Source: Actinomadura harenae
Lineage (GTDB): Bacteria > Actinomycetota > Actinomycetes > Streptosporangiales > Streptosporangiaceae
Direction of reading: 5' to 3'
NCBI RefSeq assembly: GCF_003696215.1
Contig: NZ_RFFG01000085.1
Span: 1 to 35,511 of the forward strand
Length of the DNA stretch: 35,511 bases
Position numbers and translations under genes: made by a program. This document shows positions 1-7,196 of the stretch, one piece after another. Under the pieces are notes generated by a model. That model ran no database searches. It was not told the origin of the DNA and saw only the letters and a list, made by a program, of their open reading frames with translations. Position 1 is the first letter of the stretch, and each line of letters opens with the position of its first letter.

Positions 1-1005
1 AGGCGGCGCGCCGCGGCCGCGGCGGGCGGGGCGGCGCTGGTGGTGGCGGTCGCGGGGGTCTCGGCCGTCCCGGGGCGGGACGGGCGGCAGGCCCAGGCGG
101 TCCAGGCGGCGCCGCAGGTGTACGGGGCGGTGCTCGTGAAGGACGCGGTGTTCGGCTGGCTGCCGTCCGGCTACACGACCCTCCGGGTCGCCCAGGGCGA
201 CGACGGGTACACGCTCACGGCGGGGCGTCCGGGGCAGAAGGCCGGGGGGCTGACCTTGCAGCTGACGGAGGGCGCCGAGCCGCCGGTGCCGAACCTGCCG
301 GGCAAGCGTCCCGGTCACACGACGCCGACGGCGCCCGTGAACGGACGCCCGGCGTCCTGGGTGATCAAGCCGGGCGCGGACGGATCCGAGCAGGTGCCCG
401 CCGAGTTCCGCTGGCGGTACGCCGATCGGCGCTGGGCCGAGCTCATGATCGCCGAGAGGGGCGTCGCGACGGAGGCGACCGTCCGGCGGATCGCCGAGAA
501 CGTCCGGTTCGGGGCGGGGCGGGCGGCGGCGTTCCCCGTGCGGATCGGCGGGGCCCCGTCCGGGATGCGGATCGCCCGGGCCTGGGTCGGCTGGGACGGG
601 CGGACCCCCGGGAAAGGGACGGACGTGGAGCTGTCCCTCGCCCCGCGGCACGGCACCTTCGACGGGGACGGCCTCTCGCTGTCCTTCTCCCCGGAGGCCC
701 TGCCCGCGCCGAGCTGGGCCGGCCAGGGCGGCCAACCCGGTGAGGGCGGCCAGGCCGGCAAGGGCGCTCCTAACGCGAAGGTAGGCGGCCGCCTGGCCGA
801 CGAGCGTCCGCTGACGGATCCGGCCACGGGGAACCAGGGCGGCACGCTCACGGTCTTCGGCTGGCACGGGTTCGACGTGCGGATCGAGGCGCGCGGACAG
901 GCGGCGCGGACGCTGGCGGCGAGCGGGGGAGCGCGCGGCCTGTTCGAGCGGATCACGTACCTGGGGGATGACCAGGCGAAGTGGACGACGGCGCCCCTGG
1001 GGTGA
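1..1005 (+). CDS. Membrane-anchored hypothetical protein, 5' end outside window
   Basis: The frame is open from base 1, so the N-terminus lies upstream of the window. The first visible codons read three Arg followed by about 20 Ala/Gly/Val/Leu residues, which looks like a single transmembrane helix with a positive cytoplasmic edge. The rest, about 310 residues, would be extracytoplasmic. It has no motif I recognise. A Gly/Gln-rich linker (GQGGQPGEGGQAGKG) at about bases 721-765 separates two beta-rich-looking parts. A one-helix protein with a long outer domain is the layout of anti-sigma-like or sensor proteins, but the cytoplasmic part that would decide this is missing. A GTG at base 40 could in principle start translation but would fall inside the helix, so I prefer a partial gene. 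The stop is followed by 66 bases and then deoC. Confidence 0.7.
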   Translation, partial: RRRAAAAAGGAALVVAVAGVSAVPGRDGRQAQAVQAAPQVYGAVLVKDAVFGWLPSGYTTLRVAQGDDGYTLTAGRPGQKAGGLTLQLTEGAEPPVPNLPGKRPGHTTPTAPVNGRPASWVIKPGADGSEQVPAEFRWRYADRRWAELMIAERGVATEATVRRIAENVRFGAGRAAAFPVRIGGAPSGMRIARAWVGWDGRTPGKGTDVELSLAPRHGTFDGDGLSLSFSPEALPAPSWAGQGGQPGEGGQAGKGAPNAKVGGRLADERPLTDPATGNQGGTLTVFGWHGFDVRIEARGQAARTLAASGGARGLFERITYLGDDQAKWTTAPLG

Positions 1006-1071
1006 TGATCAAGGGTCCGGTTTGTGCCAGTGGGCTCCGTGCGTGATCCTGGGGTGGTGTCAACGGAGACT

Positions 1072-1986
1072 ATGCCCACCGGGGTCGAGCTGCGGGGCTT
1101 CCTGCACGGACTGCCCGGTGTCGACCAGGTCGGGGCGGACGAGCGGGCCGCGCGTCTCGGCGCGCGGTCGATCAAGACGACGGCCAAGGCGAGCGCGATC
1201 GACCTGGCGATCTCCATGGTGGACCTGACCACCCTGGAGGGCGCGGACACGGCCGGGAAGGTCCGGGCGCTGTGCGCCAAGGCCATCCGGCCGGATCCGG
1301 CGCAGCCGGACGCGCCCAAGGTCGGAGCCGTGTGCGTGTACCCGGACCTCGTCGAGGTCGCGGTGGACGCGCTCCGCGGCTCCGGCGTCGGGGTGGCCTC
1401 GGTCGCCACGGCGTTCCCGGCCGGGCGCTCGCCCCTCGCGGCCAAGCTCGCGGACACGCGGGCGGCGGTCGCGGCCGGGGCGTCCGAGATCGACATGGTG
1501 ATCGACCGGGGCGCGTTCCTGGCCGGCGACTACCTCAAGGTCCACGAGGAGATCGTCGAGACCAAGCGGGCCTGCGGGGACGCGCACCTGAAGGTCATCC
1601 TCGAGACCGGCGAGCTGCGCACCTACGACAACGTGCGCCGCGCGTCCTGGCTGGCGATGCGGGCCGGGGCCGACTTCATCAAGACGTCCACGGGCAAGAT
1701 CTCGCCGGCCGCGACGCCGCCGGTCACGATGATCATGCTGGAGGCCGTGCGGGACTTCCGGGACGCCACCGGGCGGACGGTCGGGGTGAAGCCCGCGGGC
1801 GGCATCCGCACCACCAAGGACGCGATCAGGTACCTGGTCATGGTCAACGAGGTCGCGGGCCCGGACTGGCTGACCCCGGACCTGTTCCGGCTCGGCGCGT
1901 CCAGCCTGCTCAACGACCTGCTGATGCAGCGCCGCAAGCTCGCCACCGGGGTCTACTCCGGTCCCGACCACTTCACCCTGGACTGA
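1072..1986 (+). CDS. deoC: Deoxyribose-phosphate aldolase
   Basis: Class I aldolase that reversibly cleaves 2-deoxyribose 5-phosphate to glyceraldehyde 3-phosphate and acetaldehyde in deoxynucleoside breakdown. The Schiff-base lysine lies in DFIKTSTGK (K204). The second active-site lysine is in VGVKPAGG (K240), and the acidic partner is in SEIDMVI (D141). At 304 residues it matches the longer DeoC class rather than the roughly 220-residue short class. The ATG at 1072 has GGAG three bases upstream. An in-frame GTG at 1024 has no better ribosome site. The aldehyde dehydrogenase gene starts 4 bases after the stop, so acetaldehyde or a related aldehyde from this reaction is a natural guess for its substrate. 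Confidence 0.96.
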   Translation: MPTGVELRGFLHGLPGVDQVGADERAARLGARSIKTTAKASAIDLAISMVDLTTLEGADTAGKVRALCAKAIRPDPAQPDAPKVGAVCVYPDLVEVAVDALRGSGVGVASVATAFPAGRSPLAAKLADTRAAVAAGASEIDMVIDRGAFLAGDYLKVHEEIVETKRACGDAHLKVILETGELRTYDNVRRASWLAMRAGADFIKTSTGKISPAATPPVTMIMLEAVRDFRDATGRTVGVKPAGGIRTTKDAIRYLVMVNEVAGPDWLTPDLFRLGASSLLNDLLMQRRKLATGVYSGPDHFTLD

Positions 1987-1990
1987 CACG

Positions 1991-3421
1991 ATGGACTTCG
2001 AGTACGCACCGGCTCCCGAGTCGCGGAGCGTGGTGGACATCCGGCCCTCCTACGGGCTGTTCGTTGACGGCGAGTTCACCGAGGGGCACGGCGAGCCGTT
2101 CAAGACGATCGACCCGTCCAACGAGGAGCCGCTGGCGGAGATCGCCTCGGCGGACGCGTCGGACGTCGACCGCGCCGTGGCCGCCGCGCGGCGGGCCCAC
2201 GAGAAGGTGTGGGGCCCGATGCCGGGCCGCGAGCGCGCCAAGTACCTGTACCGGATCGCCCGGATCATCCAGGAGCGGTCGCGGGAGCTGGCCGTCCTGG
2301 AGTCGATCGACAACGGCAAGCCGATCCGCGAGTCGCGCGACGTGGACGTCCCGCTGGTCGCCGCGCACTTCTTCTACTACGCGGGCTGGGCCGACAAGCT
2401 CGGCCACGCGGGCTTCGGCGCGAACCCGCGGCCGCTGGGCGTCGCGGGCCAGGTCATCCCGTGGAACTTCCCGCTGATGATGCTGGCCTGGAAGATCGCC
2501 CCGGCGCTCGCGACGGGCAACACGGTCGTCCTGAAGCCGGCCGAGACGACGCCGCTGACCGCGCTGCTGTTCGCGGAGATCTGCCAGCAGGCCGAGCTGC
2601 CGAACGGCGTGGTCAACATCGTCACCGGCGCGGGCGGGACCGGGCGGCTGCTCGTCGGGCACGACGGGATCGACAAGGTCGCGTTCACCGGGTCCACCGA
2701 GGTGGGCAAGGAGATCGCGCGGGCCGTCGCGGGCACCCGCAAGCGGCTCACGCTGGAGCTCGGCGGCAAGGCCGCGAACATCGTGTTCGACGACGCGCCG
2801 CTCGACCAGGCCGTCGAGGGCATCGTCAACGCGATCTTCTTCAACCAGGGACACGTGTGCTGCGCCGGGTCGCGGCTGCTCGTCCAGGAGTCGGTCGCGG
2901 ACGAGCTGCTCGACCGGCTGAAGCGGCGGATGGCCACCCTGCGCGTCGGCGACCCGCTGGACAAGAACACCGACATCGGCGCGATCAACAGCGCCGAGCA
3001 GCTCGCGAAGATCCGCGAGCTGGCCGACAGCGGCGAGAGCGAGGGCGCCGAGCGCTGGTCCCCGGCGTGCGAGCTGCCGCAGCGCGGGTTCTGGTTCGCG
3101 CCGACGGTGTTCACCGGCGTCGCGCAGTCGCACCGCATCGCGCGCGAGGAGATCTTCGGCCCGGTGCTGTCCACGCTGACCTTCCGCACGCCGGACGAGG
3201 CCATCGAGAAGGCCAACAACACCCCGTACGGCCTGTCCGCGGGCGTCTGGACGGAGAAGGGCTCGCGGATCCTGTGGGCGGCCGAGCGGCTGCGCGCGGG
3301 CGTCGTGTGGGCCAACACCTTCAACAAGTTCGACCCGGCGTCGCCGTTCGGCGGCTACAAGGAGTCCGGTTTCGGCCGCGAGGGCGGACGGCACGGCCTG
3401 GAGGCGTACCTCGATGTCTGA
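1991..3421 (+). CDS. NAD(P)-dependent aldehyde dehydrogenase, complete
   Basis: A full-length ALDH of 476 residues that oxidises an aldehyde to the acid. It shows the Rossmann-domain IPWNFP motif (N159), LKPAE near 172, the general-base glutamate in LELGGK (E256), and the nucleophile in GHVCCAGSR (C290). The usual GQxC is GHVC here. The EEIFGPV and PFGGYKESGFG motifs are also present. The gene begins 4 bases after deoC and overlaps the next ALDH-like gene by 8 bases, so the three are probably translated as a unit. With its shortened neighbour it resembles the two ALDH halves of the ALDH16 family. The substrate is not visible; an aldehyde arising from deoxyribose breakdown is an inference from context. 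Confidence 0.94.
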   Translation: MDFEYAPAPESRSVVDIRPSYGLFVDGEFTEGHGEPFKTIDPSNEEPLAEIASADASDVDRAVAAARRAHEKVWGPMPGRERAKYLYRIARIIQERSRELAVLESIDNGKPIRESRDVDVPLVAAHFFYYAGWADKLGHAGFGANPRPLGVAGQVIPWNFPLMMLAWKIAPALATGNTVVLKPAETTPLTALLFAEICQQAELPNGVVNIVTGAGGTGRLLVGHDGIDKVAFTGSTEVGKEIARAVAGTRKRLTLELGGKAANIVFDDAPLDQAVEGIVNAIFFNQGHVCCAGSRLLVQESVADELLDRLKRRMATLRVGDPLDKNTDIGAINSAEQLAKIRELADSGESEGAERWSPACELPQRGFWFAPTVFTGVAQSHRIAREEIFGPVLSTLTFRTPDEAIEKANNTPYGLSAGVWTEKGSRILWAAERLRAGVVWANTFNKFDPASPFGGYKESGFGREGGRHGLEAYLDV

Positions 3422-4268
3422 GCGGCTGAGTGTTCGCAAGACCTACAAGCTGTACATCGGGGGCGCGTTCCCCCGCTCGGAGTCCGGACGGTCGTACGTG
3501 GTGAACGACGCCAAGGGGCGGTTCCTCGCCAACGCGTCGCAGGCGTCCCGCAAGGACGTCCGGGACGCGGTCGTCGCCGCGCGCAAGGCGTTCGGCGGCT
3601 GGTCCTCCCGAACGCCCTACAACCGCGGCCAGATCCTCTACCGGATCGCGGAGATGCTGGAGGGCCGCCGGGCGCAGTTCGTGGACGAGCTGCGCGCCGC
3701 CGGGGCCGCCAAGACCACCGCGTCCGCCGAGGTCGACGCGGCGATCGACCGCTGGGTCTGGTACGCGGGCTGGGCCGACAAGATCGGCGCCGTCGTCGGG
3801 AACGCGAACCCGGTGGCCGGGCCGTTCTTCAACCTGTCCACGCCGGAGCCGTCCGGCGTCGTCGGGATCGTCGCGCCGGACGGCCCGCTGCTCGGCCTGG
3901 TGTCGGTCGTGGCGCCCGCGATCGTGACGGGCAACACCGTGGTCGCCGTCGCGTCCGAGCCCGAACCGCTGCCCGCGATCACGCTCGCCGAGGTGCTCGC
4001 CACGTCCGACCTGCCGGGCGGCGTGGTGAACCTGCTCACGGGGCGGCGCGCCGAACTCGCGCCGTGGCTGGCGTCCCACATGGACGTGAACGCGATCGAC
4101 CTCGCGGGCGCGCCGGACGACGCCGTCACGGGCCTCGAGAAGGCCGCCGCGGACAACCTGAAGCGCGTGCTCCGTCCGGGCTCCGGCGACTGGTCGGCGG
4201 ACCCCGGCACCGACCGCATGAAGGGGTTCCTGGAGACCAAGACGGTGTGGCATCCGGTGGGTGTGTAA
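3414..4268 (+). CDS. Shortened ALDH-like protein lacking the catalytic domain
   Basis: This 284-residue protein matches the N-terminal coenzyme-binding half of an ALDH: YKLYIGGAFPRSESG at the start, then GVVGIVAPDGPLLGL and ATSDLPGGVVNLLTG. It then jumps from the region equivalent to VAFTGSTEVG (here AIDLAGAPDDA) straight to a typical ALDH C-terminal tail (MKGFLETKTVWHPVG). The whole domain carrying LELGGK and the nucleophilic cysteine is absent, and no Cys or catalytic Glu replaces it. The canonical PWNFP is APDGP. It is therefore a pseudo-dehydrogenase. No stop codon or frameshift suggests decay, and the tight overlap with the active ALDH suggests a structural or regulatory subunit. Established knowledge: ALDH16-type proteins fuse a complete ALDH to a shortened one. 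Here the parts are separate genes. Confidence 0.88.
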   Translation: MSERLSVRKTYKLYIGGAFPRSESGRSYVVNDAKGRFLANASQASRKDVRDAVVAARKAFGGWSSRTPYNRGQILYRIAEMLEGRRAQFVDELRAAGAAKTTASAEVDAAIDRWVWYAGWADKIGAVVGNANPVAGPFFNLSTPEPSGVVGIVAPDGPLLGLVSVVAPAIVTGNTVVAVASEPEPLPAITLAEVLATSDLPGGVVNLLTGRRAELAPWLASHMDVNAIDLAGAPDDAVTGLEKAAADNLKRVLRPGSGDWSADPGTDRMKGFLETKTVWHPVGV

Positions 4269-4356
4269 CGTCCGTTTCGCGCGCCCGGTGTGTAGATCGT
4301 CGCGAAGTGTGGAATAGAACTCTCCGTAGCTGATCATGCACGGGGGGGTAGATCAG

Positions 4357-5610
4357 GTGCCTACCACAACCACATCGCGTAGGCCATCGAGCCGAACCAC
4401 GGCCGGGCGCGCGAGTACGACACGGAAGGCCACGACGACCGCCGGCAGGGCGGCGTCCAAGCGGACCAGTGCCGCCGCGAAATCGACGGCGGGACGGTCC
4501 ACGGTCTCGGCACGTGCCGGGACGGCCAGGAAATCGACGGCGAAGCGGGCGACCGCGACGCGGGGCACGGCCGCCAAGAAGGCGACCGGCACGCGGCGCG
4601 CGTCGACGGCGAAGCGGGCCACGGCGAAGCGGGCGACCACCGCCCGTAAGACGACGGCACGCAAGACGACCGCACGCACGACGACCGCACGGAAGACAAC
4701 GGCACGCAAGACGACGGCGCGGAAGACGACGGCGAGACGCGTGTCGTCGACCGCGGCGAAGCGGACGACCGCGGCGCGCCGCACCGTGGCCGCCGCGTCG
4801 TCCCGCGGGTCGGCGGCCGCCGCCAAGAAGGCGACGTCCGCCGCGACGCAGGCCAAGACCGCCGCCACCAAGATGAAGTCGGTGGCGACCAAGGCGAACG
4901 CGTCGGTGCGGGCCATGACGGCGATGACCAAGGCGATGACCACGGCGACCAAGGCGATGGCGGACGCCGCCAAGGCGATGAACGCCGCCGCCAAGGCCGT
5001 CGGCAGCGCCCGCGCCACCGCCGGGACCACCGCTCGCAAGGCGGCGTCCACCAGGAAGGCGGCCACCGCCCGCAAGTCGACGGCGAAGAAGGCCACCGCG
5101 CGCAAGACCGCGGCACGGAAGACGACCGCGAAGAAGGCGTCCGCCGCCCGCAAGTCGACCGCGAAGAAGGCCACCACGCGCAAGGCCACCGCCAAGAAGA
5201 CCACCGCCAGGAAGACGGCGGCCAGGAAGACGACGGCGAAGCGGGCGACCGCGGCCGGAAGGGCGAAGACGGCGGTCACGGCCAAGCGGACCACGGCCAG
5301 GAAGACGACCGCGAAGCGGGCACCCGCCAAGCGGACGGCGGCCAAGCGCACCACGGCGAAGAAGACCGCCACACGCAAGACGGCGGCCAGGAAGACGACC
5401 GCGTCGACCCGTCCGCGCACCGCGCGGACGGCGACCCGGCGGACGGCGACGCGCCGCACGGCCACACCGGCCACGGCAGCGTCGAACGGCGCGGTGTCCG
5501 CCGCCTCGTCCTCCACGCTGGTCGACCCGAAGACCTCGATGGCCTCGGGTTCCTCGTCGCCGAACGGCGGCGTCCTGTCCGGGATGACCCGGGCGTCCCA
5601 CGGCGGTTGA
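4357..5610 (+). CDS. Histone H1-like Lys/Ala/Thr-rich DNA-binding protein
   Basis: About 417 residues, built almost wholly of Lys, Arg, Ala and Thr in short repeats (AKKATARK, KTTAR, AKRTTA), like the tail of eukaryotic H1 and the Lys/Ala-rich tails of actinobacterial nucleoid proteins. It probably coats DNA non-specifically. Six copies of the pentad KTTAR are encoded by a 15-base tandem repeat at 4648-4737. A middle part (roughly residues 168-230) has spaced Met and Ala (AMTAMTKAMTTATKAM) and looks like a long amphipathic helix. The last 45 residues are Ser/Gly-rich with few basic residues. There is no HU fold at the N-terminus, unlike HupB-type proteins. I chose GTG 4357 because a G-run (4342-4348) lies 8 bases upstream; ATG 4336 in the same frame has no ribosome site. 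A hairpin follows the stop. Confidence 0.88.
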   Translation: MPTTTTSRRPSSRTTAGRASTTRKATTTAGRAASKRTSAAAKSTAGRSTVSARAGTARKSTAKRATATRGTAAKKATGTRRASTAKRATAKRATTARKTTARKTTARTTTARKTTARKTTARKTTARRVSSTAAKRTTAARRTVAAASSRGSAAAAKKATSAATQAKTAATKMKSVATKANASVRAMTAMTKAMTTATKAMADAAKAMNAAAKAVGSARATAGTTARKAASTRKAATARKSTAKKATARKTAARKTTAKKASAARKSTAKKATTRKATAKKTTARKTAARKTTAKRATAAGRAKTAVTAKRTTARKTTAKRAPAKRTAAKRTTAKKTATRKTAARKTTASTRPRTARTATRRTATRRTATPATAASNGAVSAASSSTLVDPKTSMASGSSSPNGGVLSGMTRASHGG

Positions 5611-5635
5611 CGGAGGTGGGATCCTCGACGGTGCA

Positions 5636-5669
5636 GAGCCCTGTCCCGCGTCCACGCGGGTCGGGGCTC
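5636..5669 (+). terminator. Hairpin after the H1-like gene
   Basis: GAGCCC (5636-5641) pairs with GGGCTC (5664-5669), and CCCGCG (5645-5650) with CGCGGG (5655-5660) around a TCCA loop, with a small internal loop between. There is no U-run, which is usual in this GC class. It lies 25 bases past the H1-like stop and just before the DUF2630 gene. Confidence 0.6.
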
Positions 5670-5701
5670 GGCCGGTGAGTGGACGAGCCTACGGAGGACG
5701 C

Positions 5702-5947
5702 ATGAACGACAAGCAGATCCTGTCGCGCATCGACGAGTTCGTCGCCGAGGAGGCCGAGCTCCGCGACAAGCTCCAGAAGGGCGAGCTCTCGCAGGGCGAG
5801 GAGCAGCAGCGGCTGCGCGCCCTGGAGGTCGAGCTCGACCAGTGCTGGGACCTTCTGCGCCAGCGCCGCGCCCGCCGCGACGCCGGCGAGAACCCGGACG
5901 AGGCCGCCGCCCGTCCCGCCGGTGAAGTCGAGGGCTACCTGCAGTAG
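5702..5947 (+). CDS. DUF2630 family small protein
   Basis: An 81-residue protein starting MNDKQILSRIDEFVAEE and continuing with a charged, heptad-like helical stretch (ELRDKLQKGELSQGEEQQRLRALEVELDQCWDLLRQRRARRD). This is the typical DUF2630 pattern of actinobacteria; its function is unknown. It is probably an all-helical cytoplasmic protein, perhaps a short antiparallel coiled coil, with no membrane segment. The start at 5702 is fixed by GGAGG at 5693-5697. A longer in-frame start at 5675 would add nine residues that do not resemble the family. It stands alone between two hairpins. Confidence 0.9.
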   Translation: MNDKQILSRIDEFVAEEAELRDKLQKGELSQGEEQQRLRALEVELDQCWDLLRQRRARRDAGENPDEAAARPAGEVEGYLQ

Positions 5948-5984
5948 TCCCACCCCACGAGGCGTCCCCCCCGGGCCCGAAAGC

Positions 5985-6008
5985 CCCGTGGGCACGCCCT
6001 TCCACGGG
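5985..6008 (+). terminator. Possible terminator after the DUF2630 gene
   Basis: CCCGTGG (5985-5991) and CCACGGG (6002-6008) form a 7-base stem with a 10-base loop, 38 bases past the stop. Only the position and pairing support it. Confidence 0.4.
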
Positions 6009-6160
6009 CCCCGCCACGGCAGGGGGCGAGCCCTTCCCCAAGGCCCCACCCCCGCCGGCGGCGTCCCACCCGCCCGCGAACACGCGAGCCCCACGCGATC
6101 CCACCGCAGCTCACACGGGCTCACACGGGCTCATATGACCCCACGTGCAGCCTCACTCGT

Positions 6161-6174
6161 GGTCGACGTCGACC
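6161..6174. promoter_or_regulatory. Perfect 14-base palindrome GGTCGACGTCGACC
   Basis: The sequence equals its own reverse complement over 14 bases. It sits inside the gene-poor stretch, 544 bases before the SH3-like gene and 213 after the DUF2630 gene. It could be a binding site for a dimeric regulator. In DNA this rich in GTCGAC it could also be chance. Confidence 0.25.
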
Positions 6175-6717
6175 CCGGCTCACGCGACGCCATAGGCGGG
6201 ATCACGCGGGTTCGTGCGGCTCCCATGGTCGCTGGGGTGTCTCCGCGAGCTGGGTGAAATTCGAGCCTTTCGGGCATTTCGTGCGCCGTCTTGAGACTTG
6301 CGTGCCCGCGTTGGGGTGTGTTGTCCGTCCATGAGCGTCTGAGAGCCCCGTGGGCGGGCTGGTTCGTTCTCGGGGCAGCGCTCGACCTCTGGCGGTGTCG
6401 CCGGGCTCTGTGGGGAATCTGGCGGCGTGGTGGACGGGTGTGGCGGCCGCTGGCCGGAACGGTGTGGTCCCGCGGCCTTGTCCAGCGTTATGGCCACGCA
6501 CTTTCGCGGACTGCGGGCCCCTGGCGGACGGCTCGATGTGTGCCGCGGTGCTGGTGGGACGGGGCGGACGCGTTTCGGCACGGACGGCAGGCCCCTGGCC
6601 GGATCCGGCCGGGGGAAAGGCGCCGGGCGCCGACCCGGACTCGACGTGGTGTCATCTCATGAGTCAAGAGGACGGCGCCGGACGGGGACGCCGCCGCCAG
6701 GGGAAGAGGGCTTCGCC

Positions 6718-7074
6718 GTGAAGGGCCTCCTGCAAGCCGCGACCGCCGGGGCCGCGCTGGCCGCGGCCGTTCCGTTCGTGGCGGTGACCGAGTCTTCGGC
6801 GTCCGCGCAGGCCGATCTGGTGTCCGCGCCGGTCCAGGCCGCCGCGCAGGGACGCGTCCACGCGCCGGTCCCGCTGCGCGTGCGCGGCAAGGCGAACCGC
6901 TTCGGGCAGACCCATCGGCGCCTGCCGAACGGGTCGTCCGTGCCGCTCCGGTGCTCCGTCACAGGCCAGCGCATCTACGGCGACCGCACCTGGTACCGGC
7001 TGGCGACGTCGCAGCGCGAGTACGTCGCCGCCCACTACGTCACCATCACGTCCGGCAGCGTCCCTCACTGCTGA
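6718..7074 (+). CDS. Small secreted SH3-like domain protein
   Basis: A 118-residue protein with a signal peptide (MKGLLQAATAGAALAAAVPFVAV, with a likely cut after the ASAQA region near residue 31). The mature part of about 85 residues has the look of a bacterial SH3 domain (PVPLRVRGKANRFGQ, GSSVPLRCSVTGQ, TWYRLATSQREYVAAHYV). Its two cysteines, one in LRCSV and one at the C-terminal end, could form a disulphide. Such proteins bind peptidoglycan or act as exported accessory domains; the exact role is unknown. The GTG start at 6718 is preceded by AGAGGG. The same frame is open to 6427, but that extension has no coding look. A bidirectional terminator separates it from convergent argS. Confidence 0.78.
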   Translation: MKGLLQAATAGAALAAAVPFVAVTESSASAQADLVSAPVQAAAQGRVHAPVPLRVRGKANRFGQTHRRLPNGSSVPLRCSVTGQRIYGDRTWYRLATSQREYVAAHYVTITSGSVPHC

Positions 7075-7084
7075 TCCGCGACGA

Positions 7085-7146
7085 CGGCTTCGGCGGCCGG
7101 AGGCAGCGGCTTCGGCGGTCGGAGACGGCGGCCTCGGCGGTCGGAA
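7085..7146. repeat. Three 22-base tandem repeats
   Basis: Copies of the core CGGCTTCGGCGGTCGGAG occur at 7085-7102, 7107-7124 and 7129-7146, a period of 22 with one to three mismatches each. They fill the short gap between the SH3-like stop and the terminator. They are not coding, and no function is evident. Confidence 0.75.
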
Positions 7147-7150
7147 ACGC

Positions 7151-7185
7151 GAAGAGCCGTCCACCTGGGAGGCGGACGGCTCTTC
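7151..7185. terminator. Bidirectional terminator between the SH3-like gene and argS
   Basis: GAAGAGCCGTCC (7151-7162) is perfectly complementary to GGACGGCTCTTC (7174-7185), a 12-base stem with an 11-base loop. Lying between two convergent stops (7074 plus, 7197 minus), it can serve both. Confidence 0.85.
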
Positions 7186-7196
7186 TCATGGGCTCG

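Larger units (their letters stand above)
5948..6717. other. 770-base stretch without a convincing gene
   Basis: Open frames exist here on both strands, but they lack a ribosome site, a recognisable domain, or the strong third-position GC of the neighbours. Visible structure includes the hairpin at 5985-6008, two copies of the 10-mer GCTCACACGG at 6110-6129 followed by a partial third, and a perfect 14-base palindrome at 6161-6174. The part from about 6250 to 6700 is somewhat richer in T on the plus strand and probably holds the promoter of the SH3-like gene. It could also be the remnant of a decayed gene. Confidence 0.5.

Noticed and set aside
4353..6104. Long minus-strand open frame of about 580 Ala/Val-rich codons opposite the H1-like gene
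   Set aside because: It is the mirror of the Lys/Ala/Thr repeats, has no domain, and also runs across the DUF2630 gene and two hairpins.
6202..6581. Minus-strand frames in the gene-poor stretch
   Set aside because: They are Pro/Arg/Ser-rich, with no ribosome site and no recognisable domain.
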